Shown one piece after another: positions 27,289-34,667 of a stretch of 64,000 nt of DNA (within the stretch, counting starts at the first letter, position 1; every line of letters begins with the position of its first letter). The notes under the pieces are model-generated. The model was given only the letters and a program-made list of their open reading frames with translations, did no database searches and was not told where the DNA came from. The DNA comes from GCA-003244245 sp963712995 (GTDB taxonomy: Bacteria > Actinomycetota > Actinomycetes > Mycobacteriales > Pseudonocardiaceae). The translations under genes and the position numbers were made by a program. The stretch lies in assembly GCA_963712995.1 (NCBI GenBank), contig CAVQKH010000012.1, positions 124,001-188,000 on the forward strand, read 5' to 3'.

Positions 27289-27496
27289 GTGATCAGTCAA
27301 AGTACGCCTTTCATCGGTCGTGGGTGCTGCGTAGCCGCGACGATCTGACACCCGATGTCATGGTGGGGCGCCACGTCAGATGGCCGGACCACTCGCTCCG
27401 GCACCCCCTACGCGGACCACGGGAAGGGGCCATGGTCGTGGACTCTCGTCTCGACCAGGCTATCCAGGGAGCCTGGGGATCCCGGTGGCGGGGGAA

Positions 27497-27577
27497 CCAG
27501 GGGTGGTTGAGTCGGCCTGGAGCGCGGTGTCGGGATTGCTCCCGGTCCGTTTCCCCAGGCCGACTCCACCAGGGGTG
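27497..27577. repeat. inverted repeat flanked by 9-bp direct repeats (mini-element candidate)
   Basis: GAGTCGGCCTGG (27509-27520) and CCAGGCCGACTC (27555-27566) are perfect 12-bp inverted repeats. Between them CGGGA/TCCCG forms an inner hairpin. CCAGGGGTG flanks the structure on both sides (27497-27505 and 27569-27577). This organisation suits either a tiny transposon-derived element with a target-site duplication or a strong RNA hairpin. No gene is present in 27290-27800. Confidence 0.6.
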
Positions 27578-27800
27578 ATCCGTGTCCTGAGGGAGCGACG
27601 CTTCAGGTCAGCGCCAGGCTGTCTCGGAACCATCCAGCGCGCCCACGTCGCAGTCCGATCATAGACCACCCGCAGCTGTTAATCGCAGGCCCTCCCCTCT
27701 CCAAGCCGTGTCCACAGGTGATCATCGTCAACGAGCCGTCAGCGGAAGCGGCGCGACGAACCCGCACAGGACGATCCACACCGGCGGGTAGCCGCGGAAC

Positions 27801-28019
27801 TCACGGGATAGGTAAGGGGGGGACTGGAGTGGGCGTCGGCGTCGGCTCCGGCTGATCTAAGCCCGGTATCTGGGGCGAAGCACCGCCCGGACCGTCCGGC
27901 AGGGACAGAGCATGACTACCCGCCATCATCGTCATGCCTGCCACGCCCGATGTCGTCGTTAGCACAAGAAGCGACAAGGTCGCCGCGCTGATCAACTTAC
28001 GCACAGTACTGTGCTCCAT
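27801..28019 (-). CDS. secreted Pro-rich peptide
   Basis: 72 residues from ATG 28019 with AAGGAG five bases upstream. The N-terminus MEHSTVRKLISAATLSLLVL then TTTSGVAGM is a signal sequence. The mature peptide is about 40 residues and ends in a Pro/Thr run (DQPEPTPTPTPVPPLPIP). It has no cysteines. Likely an exported cell-wall-associated peptide; function unknown. Confidence 0.65.
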   Translation of the reverse strand: MEHSTVRKLISAATLSLLVLTTTSGVAGMTMMAGSHALSLPDGPGGASPQIPGLDQPEPTPTPTPVPPLPIP

Positions 28020-28205
28020 GGTTTCTCCTTGCAGCGTAGTGAGGATCTTCATTCGGTCGCCGGGCTTAGCCGGCGTCGTCCAGCCCATCCACCAATGACC
28101 GCCCCGACCTGGCATCTGCACTCGTTCGCGAAACCGGCACACGCATCGCGGTCGGTTGCTCCCGAGTACCGGTGTGATCGCCGCGTATGGAGCGGAGTCC
28201 TGCCG

Positions 28206-28595
28206 CTACGGCCGTGGGCCGGAACTGCGCGGCACGGTGTCGGTGAACGTGAAATGCTCCCGCAGTCCGGTGGTCTCCAGCGCCCAGTTGGCAGTCTGGG
28301 AGTGGCACACCAACTGCAGGTCGCGGCCTTCTCGGGTAGCGAATTCGTTTGCCTCGAACAGCGCGCGCAAACCCGCCGAAGACAGGAACCGCACACCATC
28401 AAGGTTCACCACCACGACTTGAGCAACGATCAGCTGCTCAATCAGAACGGCGGCCAGCTCCGGAGCAGCCAGCGCGTCGATCTCGCCCACTGCGGTGACC
28501 ACACGAGCGTCGGGACCGTGCTTGGCCACCTGTAGATCCAGGATGTCGGATGACAACGGTCCCGCCCTGCTCAGTGTGCCGGGTAATAGCGCCAT
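28206..28595 (-). CDS. STAS-domain anti-sigma-factor antagonist
   Basis: 129 residues from ATG 28595, behind GGGAGCTGGAG. STAS fold elements are ARVVTAVGEIDALAAPELAA, VVVVNLDGVRFLSSAGLRAL (SSAG with the phosphorylatable Ser in the loop) and FEANEFATREGRDLQLVCHS. Proteins of this type bind anti-sigma kinases in the partner-switching control of stress sigma factors. No RsbW-type kinase or sigma gene is adjacent. Confidence 0.9.
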   Translation of the reverse strand: MALLPGTLSRAGPLSSDILDLQVAKHGPDARVVTAVGEIDALAAPELAAVLIEQLIVAQVVVVNLDGVRFLSSAGLRALFEANEFATREGRDLQLVCHSQTANWALETTGLREHFTFTDTVPRSSGPRP

Positions 28596-28910
28596 CTCCA
28601 GCTCCCTTCTCAACTTTGGCGGCGCCCCGGTGGGACGCGCGGCGGACCTGCCCATGACCCTCGGCATCGGCTCCGAATACCAAGGACCGTGGTTGCGTTC
28701 AGTTACCCGACCTCAACTGGTAGTAAACCTCGATTCTTCAGTAGTTCGTCACCGACAAGACGCCTAGTCCGTGCTCCGTTTACCGTGAGGTGAGCTGGGG
28801 TAACTGTCTGCGACCGCGTCTGGGTTTCCGGAGAAAGCTGAGCCGTCGGCGTACAGCCCGCGTCGGGCCGTGAGCAACCCCGCCGCGGAGCGGGAAGGCA
28901 GGAGGAACGG

Positions 28911-30119
28911 GTGGGAGCGCACGATCTGAACACTGTGCGGCGCAGGAGTTGCAACCACGGCTTAGAAGCGGGAGCGGGACACCACACTCGGGTCGCTCAA
29001 CCGCATACTGAGACCGAGGGCCCCGTTGCGGCCGCCGAAGCGGTCGCCGCCCAAATCAGCACAGCGCAACACGCCCTCGGTCAACCCGGCCAACCGCTCA
29101 ACCGCCGATCACCGTTCTTCATCGGCATGAGCGCCGCCGCCGGAGTCGCGGTCATGGTCGGCACAGTCGGAATGATCATCACTGTTCGCGACGTGCTGAT
29201 CCTGATCGGGCTGGCGCTGTTCCTCGCGATCGGCCTGGAACCCGCGGTGTCGGTGCTGGCTCGCCGCCAGTTCCCGCGATGGGCGGCGGTGATCACCGTG
29301 CTGGCGGTGGGCCTGGCGGTGGTGGGTGGGTTCCTGGCCGCGGCGATCCCCCCGTTGGCACGACAGGCTACCCAGTTCATCATCCACGCCCCGACCATGT
29401 TGTCCCAGCTAGAGAATCACCATTCCCTACTGGGTCGGCTCAACGATCGCTTACACCTGCAGCAACGCTTGCAGCAGACCCTCAGTGGGGATGCCTGGGG
29501 TTTGTTCAACGGCCTGCTCGGCGCTGGCCAGGTCGTGCTCAGCGCCCTGACCAGCGCCGTCATCGTGGTCGTGCTCACGGTGTACTTCGTCGCCGACCTG
29601 CCCCGCATCCGCGCGACCATCTACCGGTTGATACCGCATTCCCGCCGACCTCGCGCGATCCTGCTCGGCGATGAGATCTTCGCCAAGGTCGGTGGTTACG
29701 TGCTGGGCAACCTGCTGATCTCCCTGATCACCGGGGTCCTCACCTTCGCCTTTCTGGTGATCGTCGGGGTGCCCTACCCGCTGTTGCTCAGCACCCTGGT
29801 AGCGATCCTGGACCTGGTCCCGGTGATCGGCTCAACCATCGCGGGCGTGGTGGTATGCCTCGTCGCCTTGAGCGTGTCGCTGCCCGCCTGCCTGGCCACC
29901 ATCGTGTTCTTCCTGATCTATCGACTGGGCGAGGACTACCTGCTGGTCCCCAAAATCATCGGCAGAGTGGTCGAGGTACCGGCCCTGGTCACCGTCGTGG
30001 CAGTCCTGCTGGGCGGCGCCCTGCTGGGCCTCGTGGGTGCCCTGGTCGCCATCCCCGCCGCCGCAGCCCTGCTCCTGCTGACCCGAGAAGTGCTCTTCCC
30101 CCGTCTCGACCACACCTAA
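28911..30119 (+). CDS. AI-2E family transporter
   Basis: 402 residues from a GTG behind AGGAGG (spacing six). About eight membrane helices in the AI-2E/PerM layout: an N-terminal helix pair, a central amphipathic region (LLGRLNDRLHLQQRLQQTLS), and a C-terminal core with GGYVLGNLLISLITGVLTFA, PYPLLLSTLVAILDLVPVIG, and EDYLLVPKIIGRVVEVPALV. Members export small molecules or act as Na+/H+ antiporters. An N-terminal extension of about 60 hydrophilic residues is unusual, and a later start may be used. Confidence 0.88.
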   Translation: MGAHDLNTVRRRSCNHGLEAGAGHHTRVAQPHTETEGPVAAAEAVAAQISTAQHALGQPGQPLNRRSPFFIGMSAAAGVAVMVGTVGMIITVRDVLILIGLALFLAIGLEPAVSVLARRQFPRWAAVITVLAVGLAVVGGFLAAAIPPLARQATQFIIHAPTMLSQLENHHSLLGRLNDRLHLQQRLQQTLSGDAWGLFNGLLGAGQVVLSALTSAVIVVVLTVYFVADLPRIRATIYRLIPHSRRPRAILLGDEIFAKVGGYVLGNLLISLITGVLTFAFLVIVGVPYPLLLSTLVAILDLVPVIGSTIAGVVVCLVALSVSLPACLATIVFFLIYRLGEDYLLVPKIIGRVVEVPALVTVVAVLLGGALLGLVGALVAIPAAAALLLLTREVLFPRLDHT

Positions 30120-30389
30120 CCCAAGCACCAGTGACCTCGTGAAGACAAGAAACCACGAAACCGCTGCGTCGGCGAACGACCCGGCGATACGAGCCATCGT
30201 GCGGGCATGCGGAGCCAACACCGACCTGGCCGTGCCGTCCCGTGCCAGCGGGCCTTGATACAGCCCACTATCGACCGATCGAGTGGCCTGGCGTCAATGA
30301 TGAATACCAACGCGTCATGCGGGGAACTCACTCTGCGTCCCGATCAACACCCCGGAACTCAAGCTGGTCCTGATACATGGAGAGGACGC

Positions 30390-30822
30390 ATGAACATGCC
30401 TGATAGAGCCGAGCAAGCTGCCGACGACATGAACGACGCGATCGGTCCCGACATCCACATCCCGGGACCCTATCCCTCCGGGCGTGGAGATCCAACCGGT
30501 CAGCCCCTTGACCGCAGAACAGGAACCGACGAAGGAAACGCGAAGCGCGGGGTCTCTTGGAGACCTCACCAAAGAGATCAGCACCTCGACAACGCGCGAG
30601 GAGACTGGCGGCTTAGGCAGTCCCATATACAACGATGAGCACACAGACGAAGAGCCCGAACAAGACACCCCCCAGGGGAAGATCGAAAAGGCCAGGGCTG
30701 AGTCGTTTCCCGGAGGCGTTCCGGAGGACGCAGACGTAGGGACTGGACGCGCAAAGGGAACCGGTCTCCCTCCCGGATCGGTCGGAAAGGGGCACGACAC
30801 GCCGCAGACTCCTGCTACCTGA
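30390..30822 (+). CDS. hydrophilic hypothetical protein, one-base frameshift
   Basis: GGAGAGG precedes the ATG at 30390. The first frame gives MNMPDRAEQAADDMNDAIGP then DIHIPGP. Removing one C near 30468 lets it continue as PIPPGVEIQPVSPLTAEQ, then SLGDLTKEISTSTTREETGG, to a stop at 30822, for about 143 residues. It is acidic, Pro/Gly/Thr-rich and predicted disordered. No family recognised. The GTG at 30484 in the second frame is the alternative start. Confidence 0.5.
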
Positions 30823-30905
30823 GCAATGATCCTGCCGTAAATCACGCGCCTTGTCTGTTCTCGTGAGGGGGCTACCAACTACATCTGATGCCGGGCAAGG
30901 ACGCG

Positions 30906-30942
30906 CGCCTCACTGTACGCAGTCACTGCGTACAGTGAGGCG
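30906..30942. terminator. perfect 17-bp inverted repeat (hairpin or operator)
   Basis: CGCCTCACTGTACGCAG and its exact complement are separated by TCA, giving a 37-base hairpin without mismatches. It lies 83 bases past the stop of the 30390 gene. No T-run follows on either strand, so a factor-independent terminator is only one option; a protein-binding palindrome is the other. Confidence 0.5.
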
Positions 30943-31093
30943 TCATCACCTCCGATGTTGTATCGAGGTGCGCTTCGGGCTCGAATGAGATGGAGCCGAC
31001 CTCATCGGCCTATGCGGACACCACGACTATGCCGAGACGCAGGCCGTCAGCGCCTGGTGACGGGGGAGATCGGCGGCTTGCGGCTCGGCATTG

Positions 31094-31267
31094 TCACAGG
31101 CTTTCTTGGAGATACGCCCTCGTGGCCCGGTCCATCGCGGTACGTTCCTCGTAGCAGCGCCGGCAGACTTCACGGCCATCACGCCAGGCGATACCGTCGA
31201 ACCACCTGGTAGGCAGCGTCGGCAGCGGGTGACCTTGAGGGCAGGCTGACACCGGGCGCCGGGACAT
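31094..31267 (-). CDS. 57-residue zinc-knuckle-like protein
   Basis: 57 residues from ATG 31267 (GTG at 31270 possible): MSRRPVSACPQGHPLPTLPT, RWFDGIAWRDGREVCRRCYE, then ERTAMDRATRAYLQESL. C-x3-H and C-x2-C spaced by about 20 residues are a treble-clef or zinc-ribbon arrangement. Its ATG overlaps the stop of the upstream frame as TGATG, indicating coupled translation. Short DNA- or RNA-binding proteins of this type are common in actinobacterial mobile elements. Confidence 0.55.
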   Translation of the reverse strand: MSRRPVSACPQGHPLPTLPTRWFDGIAWRDGREVCRRCYEERTAMDRATRAYLQESL

Positions 31268-31539
31268 CACAGCAACCTCACCCGAAACAGGCGGGGCCCA
31301 TTTTTCAGCCCACTGCGTCCCTGCTGGATCACCGCGGGCATGTTGATCAGTCTGTGCATACCAGGTTTGAGGCCATTACCATGCGATCTGATACCAGTGC
31401 GCCGCAGAAAACTGAGGACAGTACTCGCGGGCTCTTGGCGGGCAGGGACCATCGTGGTTGACCCACCGGGCCACACGCCAACACCATATTCGCCGTCAGC
31501 TTGATTGACAGTGATCAACTGAACGACGAAACCTAGCAC
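31267..31539 (-). CDS. hypothetical protein coupled to the zinc-knuckle gene
   Basis: 90 residues from GTG 31539 (LGFVVQLITVNQADGEYGVG, SFLRRTGIRSHGNGLKPGMH, QQGRSGLKNGPRLFRVRLL). Basic C-terminus, no recognised domain. The stop-start overlap with the following 57-residue gene is the best support. The start lies only 22 bases from the tRNA-derived repeat at 31562. Confidence 0.4.
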   Translation of the reverse strand: MLGFVVQLITVNQADGEYGVGVWPGGSTTMVPARQEPASTVLSFLRRTGIRSHGNGLKPGMHRLINMPAVIQQGRSGLKNGPRLFRVRLL

Positions 31540-31561
31540 GGTGGATGCAGGTCATCAGAGC

Positions 31562-31602
31562 GGAGCCGACGCGGGGACTCGAACCCCGAACCTACCGCTT
31601 AC
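31562..31602 (-). repeat. tRNA 3'-end repeat, copy 1 (att-site candidate)
   Basis: Read on the minus strand this 41-mer is the 3' half of a tRNA: anticodon-arm 3' strand (GTAAGCGG), variable loop, T-arm GGGG-TTCGAGT-CCCC and acceptor strand ending GTCGGCTCC. In this copy the preceding bases give a loop CTTGTAA, fitting tRNA-Thr(UGU). The 5' half is absent, so it is not a functional tRNA. An identical copy in the same orientation lies at 33246. Confidence 0.85.
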
Positions 31603-31830
31603 AAGACTCATTCTCCGCGTTGACCATGGTGTCTACCAGCTACTTCACTGTCTACAATGATCGTTCTGGCGGCCACAGCGGCACAGGTTGGACGCGAGTT
31701 CGTGTCACAAGTCGTGTCACGTGGCCGGAAATCGTGGTCCGCGTCTCCCCGGGGCCAACCCGGCTTGCCAGGGCCGATCAGCACCGTCGTTCGTTTTGTT
31801 TCTGGCGGTCTACGCCGCACACTGGATGCC

Positions 31831-32397
31831 ATGGATAGCCAGCCACAAGTGATGGGACAGCAACTGCTGTCCACCGGCGAGGTCGCACGCCTACTGGGGT
31901 CTTCGCGGCAGCACGTGGTGGACATGTGCACTCGAGGCGAGCTCCCGTTCCTGTGGATCGGGCGGCACCGACGCATAGAACGCTCAGACATCGACCGGCT
32001 TCTGGAAGGCGAGTCCACCGGGCTGACCCGCGAGCAGGAACGTTCGCTATGGCTGCACCGGGCTGTGGTCGGGCGTTTGGCAGAGCAGCCCTCCGAGATA
32101 TTCGAGCTGGCCAGGCAGAACGTGACTAGCCTGCTGGGGCAGCAGGCCCGGTCCGGCATGACGACGCACTGGCTCCAGCAGTGGCTGCGGGTGCTCGACA
32201 GCGGCATCGACGAAGTAGCCGAGGTACTGACATCCCGTAGCCCACTGGCGGTGGAACTGCGCCAGAACTCCCCCTTCGCCGGAGCCCTGCCACAAGAAAC
32301 TCGCTCTCGGGTGCTGGCCGCTTTCATCAAGCACTGGCGCGACGAACACACCGCCGCACACGAGCGATCCGGCCGGGAACGGCTCGCCAGCGCATGA
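31831..32397 (+). CDS. HTH (excisionase-type) protein, putative antitoxin
   Basis: 188 residues from ATG 31831. The N-terminus has an HTH_17/MerR-like domain: QLLSTGEVARLLGSSRQHVV, DMCTRGELPFLWIGRHRRIE and RSDIDRLLEG. The rest is helical and recognition-like (LWLHRAVVGRLAEQPSEIFE, TTHWLQQWLRVLDSGIDEVA, SRVLAAFIKHWRDEHTAAHE). The stop overlaps the next start as ATGA (32394-32397). Pairing with a nucleotidyltransferase suggests an antitoxin/repressor role. The whole unit sits between the two tRNA-derived repeats. No Shine-Dalgarno is seen; leaderless translation is possible. Confidence 0.8.
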   Translation: MDSQPQVMGQQLLSTGEVARLLGSSRQHVVDMCTRGELPFLWIGRHRRIERSDIDRLLEGESTGLTREQERSLWLHRAVVGRLAEQPSEIFELARQNVTSLLGQQARSGMTTHWLQQWLRVLDSGIDEVAEVLTSRSPLAVELRQNSPFAGALPQETRSRVLAAFIKHWRDEHTAAHERSGRERLASA

Positions 32398-32966
32398 ACC
32401 GCGAACAACTGGCGCACGTCCTCCGAGCCGCGTCCGGAATCGTCGACGACCCCGACATCCTGGTGATCGGTAGCCAGTCGCTGCTCGCCAGCTACGACGA
32501 GGACGAACTGCCCCTCACCGCGACCGCCTCGATGGAGGTCGACCTGGCCTACTTCGACGACCCTGACGATCTGAAAGCCGACACCGTGGATGGGGCAATC
32601 GGCGAGCTGTCGGCGTTCCACGAATCATTCGGCTTCTACGCCCAGGGCGTCAGTGTCCGCACCGCCATACTTCCGAACGGCTGGCGCAACCACGTCGTTC
32701 ACTGGTCCAACAACTCGACCGGCCGCGCGCACGCCGCTTTTCTCGAACCGCACGACTGCGTGGTGTCCAAGCTCGTCGCCTACCGGGACAAGGACCGCGC
32801 ATTCGCCCAGGCCCTGCTGCACGCACAACTCATCGATATCAACACGCTGCGCAGCCGTGTCGACACTCTCCCCGCCGAGGTGGACCCCCGTACCACGCGC
32901 CAACTACAGTCCTGTGCTCGACGCGCAGGAACAACAATAATCCCCACCACGGCAACCGTCAACTGA
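32394..32966 (+). CDS. DUF6036-type nucleotidyltransferase, putative toxin
   Basis: 190 residues. The minimal nucleotidyltransferase motif is present as ILVIGSQSLLASYDEDELPL followed by TASMEVDLAYFDDPDDL (GS plus an acidic pair; one position that is usually Asp reads Glu). Downstream are VRTAILPNGWRNHVVHW and LEPHDCVVSKLVAYRDKDRA with conserved Asp/Lys/Arg, as in AbiEii/MenT-like and DUF6036 proteins, which transfer nucleotides to RNA or protein. It is fully coupled to the HTH gene. A type IV-like or MenAT-like toxin-antitoxin role is inferred. Confidence 0.75.
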   Translation: MNREQLAHVLRAASGIVDDPDILVIGSQSLLASYDEDELPLTATASMEVDLAYFDDPDDLKADTVDGAIGELSAFHESFGFYAQGVSVRTAILPNGWRNHVVHWSNNSTGRAHAAFLEPHDCVVSKLVAYRDKDRAFAQALLHAQLIDINTLRSRVDTLPAEVDPRTTRQLQSCARRAGTTIIPTTATVN

Positions 32967-33245
32967 GCGTTAATTGGCTCGTTGCGTTCACATTCTGCGG
33001 TGCAAATCAGCAGACACCATGTGAAACTGAGCCACGCCCCACTTCAAGACATGAGCTTGCACCCGCCGGTCACCGGTGACCTCAGCCACTGATCGAAATT
33101 GCTGGCCGCCAAGTCTTGACTTTTCCACGACTACACGCGCCACAGCGAGACGGCGGAGAATAGTGCGGACCCGTGGATATCGCATCGCAAATGGTCCTGC
33201 GGACCCGATCAAGGACTCGTTAGGGAAAATTTCCCAAGTCAAACT
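32967..33245. other. region between nucleotidyltransferase and second tRNA repeat, no gene called
   Basis: About 280 bases. A minus-strand frame (33242-32988) contains HVLKWGVAQFHMVSADLHRR, but has no ribosome-binding site or family I can name. The sequence just before the tRNA repeat is AT-rich (GGGAAAATTTCCC is an 13-base palindrome at about 33222). Confidence 0.4.
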
Positions 33246-33286
33246 GGAGCCGACGCGGGGACTCGAACCCCGAACCTACCGCTTAC
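33246..33286 (-). repeat. tRNA 3'-end repeat, copy 2 (att-site candidate)
   Basis: Identical over 41 bases to 31562-31602 and in the same orientation, 1684 bases away. The sequence beyond the anticodon side differs (TCGTCTCC instead of AAGACTC), while the base after the acceptor strand reads A, a usual discriminator. The pair of direct repeats is the signature left by integration at a tRNA gene. Confidence 0.85.
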
Positions 33287-33393
33287 TCGTCTCCAACGGT
33301 GACTTCGACGCCTACTGGCACTACCACTTCAACCAGGAACACCACCGCGTCCACCACACCCAATACCACGGCAACCACAAACTCGCAGCATGA
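33287..33393 (+). pseudogene. C-terminal remnant of an unknown protein, cut at the tRNA repeat
   Basis: Directly after the repeat the + strand encodes VSNGDFDAYWHYHFNQEHHR, VHHTQYHGNHKLAA and TGA. The composition (Trp, Tyr, His-rich) and strict codon use look like a genuine protein C-terminus whose upstream part was lost at the junction. The family is not certain; such endings occur in transposase-like proteins. Confidence 0.4.
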
Positions 33394-33499
33394 TCACGTC
33401 ACTCCAGAAGAGCCACACCCAATCTCGTTGCGCCTCAGCCAAGCATTGACTCACGGAAGAAACCATGCCGGACTGATGCATCGCCACCGCGAGTCGCAC

Positions 33500-33925
33500 T
33501 CACGACGATTCGAATCTCTCCGTGGGTGGCCAGCCCGGGTGCGCCACAGCGACACCGTACCCCTTAGCCGCATCGAGCATCCGTTCGTCGTAGCTGACCA
33601 TGGAGCCGAGCGCTGACCCAAGGCGCAACGCAGCAGCCATGTGTAGCGCGTCCAAGCTGCGCAGCTCCGGCGGGTCCAGCCGAGCCGCACCATCAGCAAG
33701 GGACACGTCAAGTTCGACCACTGACACCGCGGCGAGCATGTCAACCGCAAGCTGCACCGCGTTAGGGTCGGTGCGGGCAACGGCGCGCACAACCTCCGTA
33801 CGGGCCAGAACACTAGAGACCAGCACCGGTTCGGGCTGCAAACCGAGCCAAGCCTCGAGTTCCGCGCTCTCTGGCTCGTCAATCACGAGTTTCACCAACG
33901 CAGACGAGTCACAGTAAATGATCAT
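33500..33925 (-). CDS. VapC-type PIN-domain toxin
   Basis: 141 residues, the usual PIN size. The acidic active-site residues are in MIIYCDSSALVKLVIDE (Asp6), LARTEVVRA (Glu) and LRSLDALHMAAAL (Asp), with SYDERMLDAAKGYGVAV at the end. VapC toxins are Mg/Mn-dependent ribonucleases, often cutting tRNA or rRNA. The start follows the antitoxin stop by eight bases, the normal antitoxin-toxin order. Confidence 0.93.
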   Translation of the reverse strand: MIIYCDSSALVKLVIDEPESAELEAWLGLQPEPVLVSSVLARTEVVRAVARTDPNAVQLAVDMLAAVSVVELDVSLADGAARLDPPELRSLDALHMAAALRLGSALGSMVSYDERMLDAAKGYGVAVAHPGWPPTERFESS

Positions 33926-33933
33926 CTGGAGGG

Positions 33934-34215
33934 TCAGATCCGCTCGCCGCGCATCTCCTCAAGATGCTCACTGGGCGGCCGCGCACCGGCCGGCACGCTG
34001 GGCCGCCTGGTACCGGGCCGCCAGGTCCGCTCCGCGAGGCTGAGCTTGCCGGCAGCGATGAGCTCGGCGATCGTCGCTCGCGACTCGGGCAACGGGACGA
34101 GCATCGCGATAGGTCGACCACGGTCAGTGATCTCTATCTGCTCACCCGCGCGTACTCGCTCCAGGTAGCCGCTGAGCCGATCACGTAGCTCACGTATGCC
34201 AACACGCACTGCCAT
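33934..34215 (-). CDS. Phd/YefM-family antitoxin
   Basis: 93 residues from ATG 34215: MAVRVGIRELRDRLSGYLER, VRAGEQIEITDRGRPIAMLV, the canonical Phd/YefM N-terminal DNA-binding fold, followed by a variable toxin-binding tail (GKLSLAERTWRPGTRR, PPSEHLEEMRGERI). No Shine-Dalgarno is present before the ATG; with CATTAGAT just upstream, leaderless initiation is plausible. A palindrome immediately upstream is a candidate operator for the antitoxin. Confidence 0.9.
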   Translation of the reverse strand: MAVRVGIRELRDRLSGYLERVRAGEQIEITDRGRPIAMLVPLPESRATIAELIAAGKLSLAERTWRPGTRRPSVPAGARPPSEHLEEMRGERI

Positions 34216-34227
34216 AAATCTAATGGT

Positions 34228-34260
34228 ACATGCATGTGGCGTCCTGTGTACACAACAGGA
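34228..34260. promoter_or_regulatory. toxin-antitoxin operator candidate
   Basis: Two perfect palindromes stand in tandem upstream of the antitoxin: ACATGCATGT (34228-34237) and TGTGTACACA (34245-34254); the latter is nested with CCTGT/ACAGG (34243-34259). Paired palindromes at this distance are typical of cooperative antitoxin binding. Confidence 0.45.
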
Positions 34261-34667
34261 GTCCGTTGGCCAGAGACCGAATGGGGGCGCGACACGCGGT
34301 TCTCGGCTTCGTTCAGATACGAAGCGAACCACCGTCTAGCCGCAATCAGAGGAATCCTGCTAGCGGGAATCGGGGATACTAATCGCCGTCCGACTTCCAC
34401 TTCAGCCTGACCGACCGGCCGATCCGAGTGTGATGCGGTACTCCAGCCGCAGCTACAGGTAGCGGACCCGGATGAGGGCGTGGATCAGTTCCCGAGCCGG
34501 TCTCCCAATTGCAGCTAGACGGTACCGGGAATACCAGCCAGCGGTGAGCCAGAAAGGGGTGCTGCCCGCGACGACGCTGAGCGCCCGCGGCGCGAAGCTG
34601 GCGGGGAGGCAGCGCCGGTCGCACCGGTGAACCGGGCAGCCATGCAGGCACACGGGAGGCAAGGATC

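Noticed and set aside
27043..27351. 102-residue minus-strand frame
   Set aside because: No ribosome-binding site, no family; the repeated VTPHNQ comes from the DNA tandem repeat. Possible but unsupported.
31562..31602. Functional tRNA-Thr gene
   Set aside because: Only the 3' half is present; the D-arm, the 5' acceptor strand and the 5' side of the anticodon stem are absent. The frames translating to TRGLEPRTYRL are read-through of tRNA sequence.
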